A DNA stretch of 64,000 bases from assembly GCA_937879855.1 (NCBI GenBank), contig CALFMO010000005.1:279053-343052 (forward strand), given 5' to 3'. Made by a program: the position numbers and the translations under genes. Under the pieces are notes generated by a model. The model searched no databases, was not told where the DNA came from, and saw only the letters and a program-made list of their open reading frames with translations. Each line of letters begins with the position of its first letter. Within the stretch, counting starts at the first letter, position 1. The DNA is from an uncultured Acidobacteriaceae bacterium (GTDB lineage: Bacteria; Acidobacteriota; Terriglobia; Terriglobales; Acidobacteriaceae). Positions 1 through 8,867 of this stretch are shown here, piece after piece.

Positions 1-333
1 GACTATCAGCCCAGTGACTGCGAAGTGGTCGCTCCGACGTGGGAAGAGCGGCAAGCGCGATGGGCGTGGTCGATTTACCAAGGCGACAAGTCGACTCCGC
101 AGATTCTTCCTCTTGACTCGGTAACGCCCGGCTCCGGAGGATGCGAAAGAGTCTGGCTGATCTCGGTCTTTGATCGAAGCAATCCCGAGGCAATTCGAGA
201 AGCCGAATTGGCTCGGCAGCAACTCACGCAGACTTATCTCGAACACCAACGCAGGAGATTTTTCTGGGTTGATGTCGATCTTTATGCTGCGGCGGAGGCG
301 AAGCTGCAGGCCGAGACAAAGGCTACCCGCTAA
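1..333 (+). CDS. C-terminal fragment of a protein starting before the window
   Basis: The frame is open from base 1 and ends at a TAA at 331-333, so only the last 110 codons are present. What remains is soluble, rich in Arg, Glu and Gln, with an aromatic stretch (ARWAWSIYQ), a strand-like VWLISVFDRS and a helical, charged end. No catalytic motif is visible. Soluble extracytoplasmic tails of GT39-type membrane glycosyltransferases can look like this, and many such proteins follow, so a GT39 C-terminus is a guess from context rather than an identification. The next gene starts about 135 bp downstream on the same strand. Confidence 0.55.
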   Translation, partial: DYQPSDCEVVAPTWEERQARWAWSIYQGDKSTPQILPLDSVTPGSGGCERVWLISVFDRSNPEAIREAELARQQLTQTYLEHQRRRFFWVDVDLYAAAEAKLQAETKATR

Positions 334-467
334 GACTGTGGTCTCCGGTTTTTGATTTCCGAGTTACTTCTAACTGCCTCAAGCTAGATAAAACAGCGCC
401 GAGCGATATCCCGCTATTTATTTCTCTCCAGGACCCGGAACAAGTGCTTGCAACTCTGAATAAGAAT

Positions 468-2081
468 ATGAACAGCCGCGAAGGCCGAACTTCATCCACC
501 GCCTTCATGTTCCCCCAGCCCTGGATTTATACGACCAGAGGCATCGCAGTCCGTCTGTTCATTACTTGTTGGATGATCTATGCAGTGCACGTTGCCACGA
601 ATACGGTACGCGAGATCTATTTGGCACTGGCAATTGGCGATCACTTTTCGTTCCGGGTGGATGACTATGCCAATATGCATCCCGATCTGTTCGAAAAACC
701 TGGTTACGGCTGGCACATCGGAGCGAACCCCGGGGCGTCGATGTTAGGAGCCATACCTTATTTCTTGAGCCGGCCGGTAGTTGATCAGATTGTGGCCGCG
801 GTCAATCGATCTCGAACTGCGGGTGCACGAAATGAGCCTCCACCATACAACTCGCCATGGCCAATGCGGAGGGCCTTTTACGCCGAGGCCTGGCGCCGCG
901 GGTATGACATTAAGTTCGGCCTGGCAGCTCTTGTCATGCAGTGGTTTTGCATGGCGCCTATTTCCGCCTTGGGCGTGGTCGCAATGTTCTTTCTGCTGCG
1001 CCGGGTATTCGGTTCGGACTACATTGGCCTGTGGCTCGCCTTGCTGTACGCGTTCGGCACTCCTGTGTTTTTCCGTACTGGCTTCCTGAACCACAACATG
1101 ATTCTCGGCCATTTCGCATTCATCGGGTTTCTTCTGTTGTGGAACCCAGGTCAGGATTTTCGTTGGCCAGAGAGTGTCCGCTATTTTCTTTGTGGCCTCT
1201 CGGCTGGAGCAGCGATGCTGCTCGACTACTCCGGCATCGTGATACTCGGTGGACTGTTTTGCTACGCGGTGGTCAAGGCTTGGAGGGCGGAGCCGATTCG
1301 CCATGTGATTCGGCGGGCCGGGACTTATGTCTTGGGGTCTATCGGCCCTATACTCCTGCTATGGTTCTATCAGTGGCGGAGTTTCGGAAATCCGTTTCTT
1401 CCCGGCCAGCACTGGATGCCGCCCGTTGAATGGATCGATATCGGTTATCAAGGCTTTACATGGCCCCAGCCCGACCTTTTCTGGCATCTGCTGTTCGATT
1501 ATCGGTACGGGCTGTTCACGACGTGCCCGATGTTGCTGCTCGTCCTGTTGGCTTTGTACAGGCGCCGAGCTATAAAGCGCTTCCTACCTGCGCCTGAATT
1601 TGCTATATTGATGCTCCTCCCCTTAGCGTTGATATTGTTCTGTAGCGGCATCAGCTACACGCGCCTTCAATTCAACAATGGCATGCGCTATCTGGCTCCA
1701 ACTCTGCCGTTCTTGTTCGTGCCAGTGGCGGTGGCCCTGGTAAAGATAATTTCTCGGCGACTCGCATACCTCGCCTCGATTATTGCTGTTGCCCAGGCTT
1801 GGTCGATGGCGATGTCGCGAGACGTCGAGCGCGGATTCGGCGTGCTCGATCCAGTGCTGCGTGTTTTCATTGGAGGATTTCAGGTTCCCGTGCTAACGGT
1901 GTTGTCGCGAATGAACAGCGGGCAGTATGGCGATTACACCTCTGCAGGCGTTTCACCGTTGCCGATCTTCGCGGTTGTAGCAGCACTCATATTCGTTTTG
2001 TGGTCGACTGGCCTGCGTAGTGAACCTCAGTCTGCCACTGAGGCAACGGAACGTTCTGTTGTGGAGGTCATGAGCAGTTAG
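468..2081 (+). CDS. Large polytopic membrane protein, GT-C glycosyltransferase-like
   Basis: About 537 residues with roughly ten hydrophobic segments, an early extracytoplasmic loop carrying acidic residues (FRVDDYANMHPDLF) and the motif GANPGASMLGAIP. The layout (first TM, acidic loop, then a membrane bundle) is that of GT-C enzymes using polyprenyl-phosphate sugars, but no specific activity can be named. It is clearly homologous to the protein at 6152-7708: both share NPGAS, the FGTPVFFR/LGTPVLFR segment, DYSG and the YRGFDWP/YQGFTWP loop. The start is uncertain: in-frame GTG at 444, ATG at 468 and ATG at 507 are all possible and none has a strong ribosome site. A glycosyltransferase follows after 128 bp. 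Confidence 0.75.
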   Translation: MNSREGRTSSTAFMFPQPWIYTTRGIAVRLFITCWMIYAVHVATNTVREIYLALAIGDHFSFRVDDYANMHPDLFEKPGYGWHIGANPGASMLGAIPYFLSRPVVDQIVAAVNRSRTAGARNEPPPYNSPWPMRRAFYAEAWRRGYDIKFGLAALVMQWFCMAPISALGVVAMFFLLRRVFGSDYIGLWLALLYAFGTPVFFRTGFLNHNMILGHFAFIGFLLLWNPGQDFRWPESVRYFLCGLSAGAAMLLDYSGIVILGGLFCYAVVKAWRAEPIRHVIRRAGTYVLGSIGPILLLWFYQWRSFGNPFLPGQHWMPPVEWIDIGYQGFTWPQPDLFWHLLFDYRYGLFTTCPMLLLVLLALYRRRAIKRFLPAPEFAILMLLPLALILFCSGISYTRLQFNNGMRYLAPTLPFLFVPVAVALVKIISRRLAYLASIIAVAQAWSMAMSRDVERGFGVLDPVLRVFIGGFQVPVLTVLSRMNSGQYGDYTSAGVSPLPIFAVVAALIFVLWSTGLRSEPQSATEATERSVVEVMSS

Positions 2082-2209
2082 GACTTTATTTGTTTGTAGA
2101 AGAGTTCCGAAGAATTGGATTAGCTTCCGTCTAAGACCCTCCCTCTAAGTCAGAAGTCTGAGTAGTTAGCTCCAATCGTTCAAAACATCTTTAACCAGAA
2201 GGCAGCAAG

Positions 2210-3076
2210 ATGATTGACGCTCCCACGAAGGACGATAGTCAACTCAGCGTTGATGTGGTCATTCCCGTTCTCAATGAGGCGCACGTACTCAAGAAGAGCG
2301 TGGAGACTCTATCTTGCTTCTTGCAAGGTTCCTTGTCATATCGCTGGCGAATCGTGATTGTCGACAACGGTTCAACGGACGGCACGCAAAACGTGGCGAA
2401 GGAGTTGGCCGCGGTATACCCCGAGGTCAAGGTTCTCCGCCTGCTGCAGAAGGGACGTGGACGCGCGCTGCGCCATGCCTGGCTGCGGAGCGATGCTGAC
2501 GTGGTTTGCTATATGGATGTGGATCTCTCTACCAGGCTCGACCACGTTCCCGAACTGCTGGATGCGATTGCGCACGAGGGTTATGACGTGGCAACGGGCT
2601 CGCGGCTCATGCGAGAATCGCAGATCAAGAGATCCGTAAAAAGGGAGATTATCTCCCGCATCTATAATATCCTCGTCAAGGCTGTGCTCTTTACACGTTT
2701 CAGCGATGCGCAATGTGGCTTCAAAGCTTTAAGCCGCAAGGCAGTCGAGCAGATAGTGCCGCAGATCAAAGACCAGGCATGGTTTTTCGATACTGAACTG
2801 CTCACCCTTGCTGAAAAACAAGGCTATCGGATCAAAGATCTTCCGGTGGTGTGGATTGAGGACGATGATAGCCGCGTCAAGATTATTCAGACTGGGTGGG
2901 AAGATATAAAGGGCCTGTTCCGTCTACGGCGACAGTTGTGGAGCAAAACATCGTTCGCCACGACAGTTCCCAAGCCGATTCTTCCTAGCGGGGCAGACGC
3001 CGCGGTCGACGAGGTATCGGCAATCGCCCACGCTGGTGAGCGGCCGGCGAAAGCAGAGCTCCATCGCACCGCCTAG
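2210..3076 (+). CDS. GT2 family glycosyltransferase (DPM1-like)
   Basis: A 288-residue GT-A fold glycosyltransferase. Visible motifs are VVIPVLNE near residues 16-23, DNGSTDGT at 52-59, the metal-binding DVD at 103-105 in YMDVDLST, and TGSRL near 129-133. This order matches the dolichol/polyprenyl-phosphate hexose synthase branch of GT2, which makes polyprenyl-phosphate sugars in the cytoplasm. It has no C-terminal membrane hairpin, so it is probably soluble or peripheral. An ATG start follows a purine-rich AGAAGG. It lies between membrane protein 468-2081 and the SDR at 3154, and could supply lipid-linked donor to the GT-C proteins here (inference). Confidence 0.88.
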   Translation: MIDAPTKDDSQLSVDVVIPVLNEAHVLKKSVETLSCFLQGSLSYRWRIVIVDNGSTDGTQNVAKELAAVYPEVKVLRLLQKGRGRALRHAWLRSDADVVCYMDVDLSTRLDHVPELLDAIAHEGYDVATGSRLMRESQIKRSVKREIISRIYNILVKAVLFTRFSDAQCGFKALSRKAVEQIVPQIKDQAWFFDTELLTLAEKQGYRIKDLPVVWIEDDDSRVKIIQTGWEDIKGLFRLRRQLWSKTSFATTVPKPILPSGADAAVDEVSAIAHAGERPAKAELHRTA

Positions 3077-3153
3077 TGGGGCTTAGGCCCGTGCTGAGTA
3101 AATTACACCTCGACTTCGTCTAAGTGCAACAATCATAAGCGTCGGTGCTTCAG

Positions 3154-4062
3154 ATGACGAAAGGGTTCGAAGTGGCAGCTTCGATTTTTCTGACGGGAGC
3201 GAATGGGTTTGTCGGACGCCGGCTGCTGCCATTGCTGGCTGCCTGCCCGAATCGAAGGGTCGTTTGCCTAGTGCGCAGCACGCCGGCTCAAAGCGTGCCC
3301 GAAAATGTCGAATTCGTTGTAGGCGACTTGGTTGACAGTCCTGCTTACGCAGACGCGTTAGCTACTTGTGATGCGGTCATTCACCTTGCGGCAGCAACAG
3401 GGAAGCGAGCTCCTGCGGAATACTTCCGGATCAACCGCGATGGGAGCCAGACACTTGTAACTGAGGCGGAGCGAGCGGGCGCACGGCGCTTTGTACATGT
3501 CAGTACGATCGCAGTGAATTTTCCTGATAAGTCTCACTACCCTTACGCGCAGTCGAAAGAGGAGGCCGAGGCTGCGGTCCGGCAAAGCAGCCTGGATTGG
3601 ACTATCGTGAGGCCTACGATGATTCTCGGTACAAATGCCCCGGCACTCGAAGGTCTCTCCCGTCTTGCAGCTTTGCCGCTGGTTCCGATGTTCGGGGACG
3701 GCAGCAACCCCGTGCAACCTATCCTTGCAGAAGATCTGGCAGCGTTCTTGCTCGCCACGCTTGAGGACAAATCATTGATCGGCAGAACGTTGGAGGTAGG
3801 TGGCCCTCAGGTGCTCAGCATTGAGAATCTTTTGCTACGTATCCGTTGTGCCATCGGCAAGGGAAGCGCGCGAGTAGTGCATCTGCCTGCCTGGCCTCTT
3901 GCAGCATGTTTGGCATGGGTCGAGCCTTGGTTGCGGCCATTATTGCCGCTCACTGCCGGGCAGTTGGCCTCGTTCACGAATCCTGGAAGTATCACTCCGG
4001 ATGCATGGGTGGAAGCACGTCAGACTGGAATGAAGAATGTTGAGGAAATGCTCGCGTATTGA
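3154..4062 (+). CDS. NAD(P)-dependent SDR, epimerase/dehydratase-like
   Basis: An extended or atypical short-chain dehydrogenase of about 302 residues. The Rossmann glycine motif TGANGFVG is at residues 14-21, and the catalytic Tyr/Lys pair is visible as YAQSK (Y131, K135) with the ST of HVSTIA upstream. Many relatives act on nucleotide sugars or are NDUFA9-like proteins, so the substrate is open. I chose ATG 3154; an in-frame GTG at 3145 would add three residues. Its TGA is followed within 3 bp by the next ATG, so it is probably cotranscribed with the small gene and GMC oxidoreductase downstream. Confidence 0.82.
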   Translation: MTKGFEVAASIFLTGANGFVGRRLLPLLAACPNRRVVCLVRSTPAQSVPENVEFVVGDLVDSPAYADALATCDAVIHLAAATGKRAPAEYFRINRDGSQTLVTEAERAGARRFVHVSTIAVNFPDKSHYPYAQSKEEAEAAVRQSSLDWTIVRPTMILGTNAPALEGLSRLAALPLVPMFGDGSNPVQPILAEDLAAFLLATLEDKSLIGRTLEVGGPQVLSIENLLLRIRCAIGKGSARVVHLPAWPLAACLAWVEPWLRPLLPLTAGQLASFTNPGSITPDAWVEARQTGMKNVEEMLAY

Positions 4063-4064
4063 CC

Positions 4065-4532
4065 ATGAACAATACATCTCAACTCGAACGCGAGTGCCAT
4101 ACGTACACTCAATATTTGATCGGACAGTCGCCCTCGCCATACGTTGTAAATCGCTATCTGGACTTTCACCAAAAGTCAGATGCAGTGCGCGCTTCAGGAT
4201 TTGACGCGTTTGACCGGTTTCTCGTCAGCCTTTCCGCGCGGCGGCCTTTTTGGGCTGGCATGGCAGACAGTTATGCCAGCGTATTCCGCAAAGACTCCGT
4301 CGTGCGGAAGAAGTTGGTGGTTACCTTGGCATTGCTGGAATGTGCCGCGTCCAGTTTCGAAGCGCTCGATGACGTTCAGGGTCTCAGTCTTGCTGCCACG
4401 ATATTCCAGTTGTCTTGGCGCGCCTTGAGATATTCACTGTTGCTGGGCGCGTCCGTCTTGGTATTTACCCCCGTGCGCATAGTGACGAGTTTATCCTTGA
4501 AACCACGCGCTCTACCAGTATTGGAACGTTAA
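4065..4532 (+). CDS. Small protein coupled to the GMC oxidoreductase, function unknown
   Basis: A 155-residue protein I do not recognise. The first 110 residues look soluble and helical (CHTYTQYLIG, VVNRYLDFH, DSVVRKKLVVTLALLE). A single hydrophobic segment near the C-terminus (RYSLLLGASVLVFTPVRIV) would anchor it. It begins 2 bp after the preceding stop, and its TAA overlaps the ATG of the GMC gene (TAATG), a strict coupling that suggests a partner of that enzyme. Small subunits preceding GMC subunits are known in gluconate and alcohol dehydrogenases, but I see no gamma-subunit motif, so that parallel is only contextual. Confidence 0.75.
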   Translation: MNNTSQLERECHTYTQYLIGQSPSPYVVNRYLDFHQKSDAVRASGFDAFDRFLVSLSARRPFWAGMADSYASVFRKDSVVRKKLVVTLALLECAASSFEALDDVQGLSLAATIFQLSWRALRYSLLLGASVLVFTPVRIVTSLSLKPRALPVLER

Positions 4533-6127
4533 TGGAACCGATCGTTGTAGTGGGCTCAGGGGCGAGCGGCGTTCATTTTGCCCTGACAGCGTTGCGCAAG
4601 GGCAGGCGTGTGCTGATGCTGGATGTCGGCCACACCGCGCGGGGAACGGTTCGGCCTTCCGATTCACTTAACGAGCTCAAAAAGAACCTGCCCGATCCCA
4701 TCGATTATTTCTTGGGGTCACGTTACGAATCTCTTGTGCTGCCAGGCGGACACGGCGAATACTACGCGTTTCCTCCGACCAAGCAGCATGTGTTCAAGAA
4801 GCCAGCGGGATTTCAGCATCGCGCCAGCGGATTCAATCCTATCTATTCATTTGCCGCCGGTGGTCTGGCGGAAGCCTGGACCGGTGGATGCTATCCGTTT
4901 ACGGCTCGCGAACTGAACAAGTTTCCATTTAGCTATGAAGAACTTGCGCCGTACTACGCCAAGGTTGCGGAGAACATCGGAATCAATGGTGCCGACGACG
5001 ACTTAACCTCCGTCTTTGGATGGCAAGGCGATTTGATGAAGCCGCTTGATCTCGACGATCACGCGTCGCTTCTACTGGATACCTATAAACGACATCGCAC
5101 TGTTCTCAAGGAAAAGTTTGGATGTTCGATGGGCCGGGCCCGCTGCGCAGCACTCAGCAAGGAACTGCCAAACCGCAAAGCATGTAGTTACTGCGGACGG
5201 TGCTTGTGGGGATGTCCAAGCGGTGCATTCTACACTCCATCCTTGACTTTAGATGAGTGCCGGACCTATCCGAACTTCCAGTATATTCCGGGATTATATG
5301 TGGATCATTTTCGCATGGATAACAGCGGCAAAGCCAAGACTGTGGTTGCCTCTTCGGCCAAGGGTGAGATTCAGGAATTTGCTGCTGACTCGCTGGTGTT
5401 GGCGGCGGGGACGCTTTGCTCTGCCAAGATTTTTCTCGAATCCATTTATCGCAATACCGCAGAGACGCCCGAACTTCGGGGCGTGATGGACAATCGCCAG
5501 ATTCTTATGCCCTTCGTGAATCTGCGATTGCTGGGCCGCAAATGGAATCCGAACAGTTACCAGTATCATCAGATTGCGATCGCCGTTGAAAACGCCAACG
5601 AGCACCTGCACGGACTGGTGACTACGCTCAAGACTGCTCTGATTCATCCTTTGGTACAGACATTGCCATTCGATCTTGGAACGGCGGTTTCCGTGTTTCG
5701 CAATATTCATGGTGCGCTTGGAATGGTGAACATAAATCTTTCTGATGAGCGGAGGGAAGAGAACCACGTAAAGCTAGATGTGACGACCACGCCACACCGA
5801 CTTTCAATTCAGTACCGCGCTAAGCCCGACGAGCCCCAAAGGTTGAAGCGCGCAATCTCAACCTACCGCAAGATTCTTCGGAAACTCGGATGTTTCGCCC
5901 CCTCCCGAACCGTACACATCCGTCCGATGGGTTCCAGCGTGCATTATGCGGGAACCCTGCCGATGCAAAGTACGCGTGTGCCCCTCACTTGTTCGAAATA
6001 CGGGCGTAGCCACGACGTGGAGAATTTGTACTTCGCTGACGGCTCGACTTTTCCGGAACTACCAGCCAAGAACATTACGCTGACCTTGATGGCGAATGCC
6101 ACACGGATCGCGGAAGAAGCATTTTGA
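4532..6127 (+). CDS. GMC-family FAD oxidoreductase
   Basis: About 531 residues, beginning with the FAD-binding VVVGSGASG (residues 5-13). The substrate half carries four cysteines in a CxxCxxCxxxC pattern (C218, C221, C224, C228 in KACSYCGRCLWGCPSG), common in long-chain alcohol and cholesterol-oxidase-like GMC proteins. The C-terminus has the GMC hallmark FADGSTFPELPAKN followed by the TLTLMANATRIAEE helix. It would oxidise an alcohol, plausibly a sugar or lipid-linked sugar given the neighbours. The ATG at 4532 is chosen because it overlaps the previous stop and starts right at the nucleotide fold; the frame stays open upstream to 4415 but that part overlaps the preceding gene. Confidence 0.88.
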   Translation: MEPIVVVGSGASGVHFALTALRKGRRVLMLDVGHTARGTVRPSDSLNELKKNLPDPIDYFLGSRYESLVLPGGHGEYYAFPPTKQHVFKKPAGFQHRASGFNPIYSFAAGGLAEAWTGGCYPFTARELNKFPFSYEELAPYYAKVAENIGINGADDDLTSVFGWQGDLMKPLDLDDHASLLLDTYKRHRTVLKEKFGCSMGRARCAALSKELPNRKACSYCGRCLWGCPSGAFYTPSLTLDECRTYPNFQYIPGLYVDHFRMDNSGKAKTVVASSAKGEIQEFAADSLVLAAGTLCSAKIFLESIYRNTAETPELRGVMDNRQILMPFVNLRLLGRKWNPNSYQYHQIAIAVENANEHLHGLVTTLKTALIHPLVQTLPFDLGTAVSVFRNIHGALGMVNINLSDERREENHVKLDVTTTPHRLSIQYRAKPDEPQRLKRAISTYRKILRKLGCFAPSRTVHIRPMGSSVHYAGTLPMQSTRVPLTCSKYGRSHDVENLYFADGSTFPELPAKNITLTLMANATRIAEEAF

Positions 6128-6151
6128 TGTTGCAAATATCGAGTTTCTAAA

Positions 6152-7708
6152 GTGATCGATCTTGAAGCAAGAGTCGTTGACGCTGCCAGCTTAACACCTG
6201 ATTCTCCTAATTCACGCGCCTCGGCGTGGCGAGTATTTCTCACTTGCTGGGTCGTTTACACGGCGTTATGGGCTCCTTATATTGTTCGCGAACATTTCCC
6301 TGCCATCGCGCTTGTCGAGCGCGGAAGCCTGAACGTGGATCGTTATCTGGGATGGTCGCCGGATATCTTTCAGGGGTCTCGAGGTGGAGCGTATATAAAC
6401 AACAATCCCGGAGCATCATTCACCGGGGCCATACCCCTGCTCCTGTTCCGGCCGGTTCTGACCCGCGTGGACGAATGGAATCAAAGGTTGCCCCGACCCA
6501 GTCGCAAAGGGGACGAAGGCGATCTGTTTTGGCGGACGGTCTCAGAAGGTCGCGCCCTTTATTTTTTGTTGATCGGATTCTTGACCGTGGCTTTCGTGAT
6601 GGCTCCCGCGACAGCGGGCACTGCCGCATACTTGTGCACGCGACTCGCCGACGCAGGAATTCCAGTCGCTCGAGCTGCGGGAGCCGCGATGCTGTACGGT
6701 CTCGGCACGCCGGTGCTGTTCCGGGCCGGACACTTAAATCATAATCTCCTGGTTGGCGATGCCGGATTTATTGCGCTGCTCATGTTGTGGGATCGAAACG
6801 ACGCCGCATTGCGGCCCTGGCGTGCTGGAGTGGCGGGATTGCTAAGCGGATATGCTTTACTTTGCGACTACAGCGGCGCAGTCGTAATTTTGATCGTCGC
6901 ACTCTATGTGTGGTTGCGTTCTACGCAGCTGCCAACTGCGGAGAGATGGCGGCTGATGGCCGTCTTCGGTACCGGGGTGCTTCCTGGAGTGCTTGCGTTA
7001 GCGATCTATCAAACTTGGGCCTTTGGTTCGTTTTATCGGCCCTCACAACACTTTATGCCGGCCACCGCCCCAACTTCCCACGGATATCGCGGCTTCGATT
7101 GGCCCTCCCCAGCTCTTCTTTGGGCCAATTTTTTTGATCCTCGTTTCGGTCTATTCATTTACTGTCCGGCGCTCTTATTGGCATTGGCGTCACCCTTTGT
7201 GAAGCGCGTCCGATACAGTTTTCCGCGGCGGGAAACATTGATATTGATGACCTATTTCTTAACATTTACGTTGTTCTGCGCCGCGAATCAGTATTCCTGG
7301 CTGCAGCCAGCCACGGGTTTTCGATACCTTGTGCCAGTAGTGCCGGCGCTCGCTTTGTTGGGTATGCACACGGCCCAAGCGCTGCCTGAGATTGTTCGTT
7401 GGGCAATCGCAATCGCGTCTTGCGTACAGAGTCTGGCAATGGCAGCTGCTCGTCAGAACGATGTAAGACTTGTCCTCGGCACGCTTTGGCATAGGGGATT
7501 CGCCTTGCCGTGGATGATCCGCCTGAATGACATCGGAATCTGCGTCAACCGTGCACTGCCATTGATCACATTTACGCTGGTGGTGCTAGCAATGGCTTTC
7601 ATCTGGTTAGTCCCAGGCCTGCGGCGCAGCTACGCTTCATCCGGGGAGTCGCAGCTTCCGGTCACCCTGCTCAATTGTGAGCAGGCATCAAAGGATCAAA
7701 ATGTTTAA
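6152..7708 (+). CDS. Large polytopic membrane protein, paralog of 468-2081
   Basis: A 518-residue membrane protein with about ten hydrophobic segments and a GTG start. It shares a conserved core with 468-2081: the acidic early loop (LNVDRYLGWSPDIFQG), NNNPGASFTGAIP, LGTPVLFRAGHLNHNLL, DYSGAVVIL, the QHFMP/QHWMP segment and YRGFDWP. It is probably a GT-C type transferase or related membrane enzyme; no family name can be fixed by eye. Its last 8 bp overlap the next gene (ATG 7701), so it is translationally linked to the SGNH pair. The two copies bracket a GT2-SDR-GMC block, which suggests duplication within the locus. Confidence 0.78.
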   Translation: MIDLEARVVDAASLTPDSPNSRASAWRVFLTCWVVYTALWAPYIVREHFPAIALVERGSLNVDRYLGWSPDIFQGSRGGAYINNNPGASFTGAIPLLLFRPVLTRVDEWNQRLPRPSRKGDEGDLFWRTVSEGRALYFLLIGFLTVAFVMAPATAGTAAYLCTRLADAGIPVARAAGAAMLYGLGTPVLFRAGHLNHNLLVGDAGFIALLMLWDRNDAALRPWRAGVAGLLSGYALLCDYSGAVVILIVALYVWLRSTQLPTAERWRLMAVFGTGVLPGVLALAIYQTWAFGSFYRPSQHFMPATAPTSHGYRGFDWPSPALLWANFFDPRFGLFIYCPALLLALASPFVKRVRYSFPRRETLILMTYFLTFTLFCAANQYSWLQPATGFRYLVPVVPALALLGMHTAQALPEIVRWAIAIASCVQSLAMAAARQNDVRLVLGTLWHRGFALPWMIRLNDIGICVNRALPLITFTLVVLAMAFIWLVPGLRRSYASSGESQLPVTLLNCEQASKDQNV

Positions 7709-8867
7709 GAAGTTCTGTTTAGCAGCCACAAGCTGCGTCCTGTTCTTCATTCTTCTTGAGGGGCTGTGCAGCAGCTTGATGGTTGCTTACGAGCTATCGT
7801 CCCGGTACAAACATCGAACCCTCTCTGGACCTTCGGTGCAATATGACGATCAGCTAGGGTGGGTAAGCGTCCCGAATTTCTACGAGAAAAATTATTACGC
7901 ACCAGGAATATACTTGCGAACCAACTCCCGAGGATATCGATCAAACCAGGAGTTCAACCAAACTGTACCGGAAGGGAAATTTCGGATTGTTTGTTCTGGA
8001 GATTCATTTACATTCGGCGACGGCGTGGACAACGATGCCACTTGGTGCGAGCGCCTGGCGGCGATGAACCCTCGTTTTCAGAGCGTAAACATGGGCGAGA
8101 CTGGGTATGGGATCGACCAGATGTACTTGCGATATCTGCGCGAAGGCCCGAAGATCGAGCATAACGCTCTTGTCTTTGCTTTCATTGCCGACGATATGCG
8201 GCGCATGCAACTGAACGCATTGGGAGGCTATAGCAAACCTTCATTGAAAATTCGGAATGGAGAACTCGAGATTACAAACGTGCCCGTCCCTCGAAGATCT
8301 TCTTTGCTGCGTTGGCTAGCGCTAAAGCCGAATCCGTTACGAGAATTCAAATCACTCGAATTGTTGTCGTCACTAGTCGAAAAAGTGGTTCCAGCTCGCG
8401 CGTCCACATTGTCGAACGGGCCGACGGAGGTGCAAGCTCAGATTCTCGATACCATTTTCAGAAATTTGCAGAATGTCGAAAACCAGAAGAACAGCCTGCT
8501 GGTGTTGCTTTATCTGCCGACGAGAGTGGCGGATTATGAGGCGGGAGGAGCTTCGCTGGCTTGGCGCACGTGGACTAGAAACGAATGCGCAAAGCATGGC
8601 ATCGTATTTATCGATTTTATAGATGACTTTCAAAGCCTCCCCGTGACCATGAAAGACGGTCTATTCATTTTGCCGGGATCAGTTCAAAACTTCCCCGAAG
8701 TTCCCGGTCATTACAATGACCAAGGTCATGATTGGATCGCCAAAGAACTTTACGATCGCCTGATCTCCATTCCTCAGATCGAGACCAGATTGGGCCAGCC
8801 AACTTTGGGCAAGCTGGCTGCCGTTCCCGTCGTTGGAATTGCGAACAGCCATGCCTCAGCCAACTGA
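7701..8867 (+). CDS. Membrane-anchored SGNH/GDSL-like protein (tandem copy 1)
   Basis: A 388-residue protein with an N-terminal signal-anchor (residues 6-30) and an SGNH fold. The nucleophile block SGDSFTFGDG places Ser at 102, followed by MGETGYGIDQMY and a C-terminal PGHYNDQGH with the putative catalytic His337. The Asp normally three residues before that His is replaced (sequence VPGH), so the triad is altered. The ATG at 7701 follows AAGGAT and overlaps the preceding stop by 8 bp. The next gene is a clear tandem duplicate. Likely role: extracytoplasmic acyl transfer or ester editing on a glycan; the exact reaction is unknown. Confidence 0.82.
   Translation: MFKKFCLAATSCVLFFILLEGLCSSLMVAYELSSRYKHRTLSGPSVQYDDQLGWVSVPNFYEKNYYAPGIYLRTNSRGYRSNQEFNQTVPEGKFRIVCSGDSFTFGDGVDNDATWCERLAAMNPRFQSVNMGETGYGIDQMYLRYLREGPKIEHNALVFAFIADDMRRMQLNALGGYSKPSLKIRNGELEITNVPVPRRSSLLRWLALKPNPLREFKSLELLSSLVEKVVPARASTLSNGPTEVQAQILDTIFRNLQNVENQKNSLLVLLYLPTRVADYEAGGASLAWRTWTRNECAKHGIVFIDFIDDFQSLPVTMKDGLFILPGSVQNFPEVPGHYNDQGHDWIAKELYDRLISIPQIETRLGQPTLGKLAAVPVVGIANSHASAN

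Noticed and set aside
744..1304. A 186-codon minus-strand frame
   Set aside because: Antisense to a membrane protein with a recognisable paralog at 6152-7708; the translation looks like a shadow rich in Arg, His and Gln.
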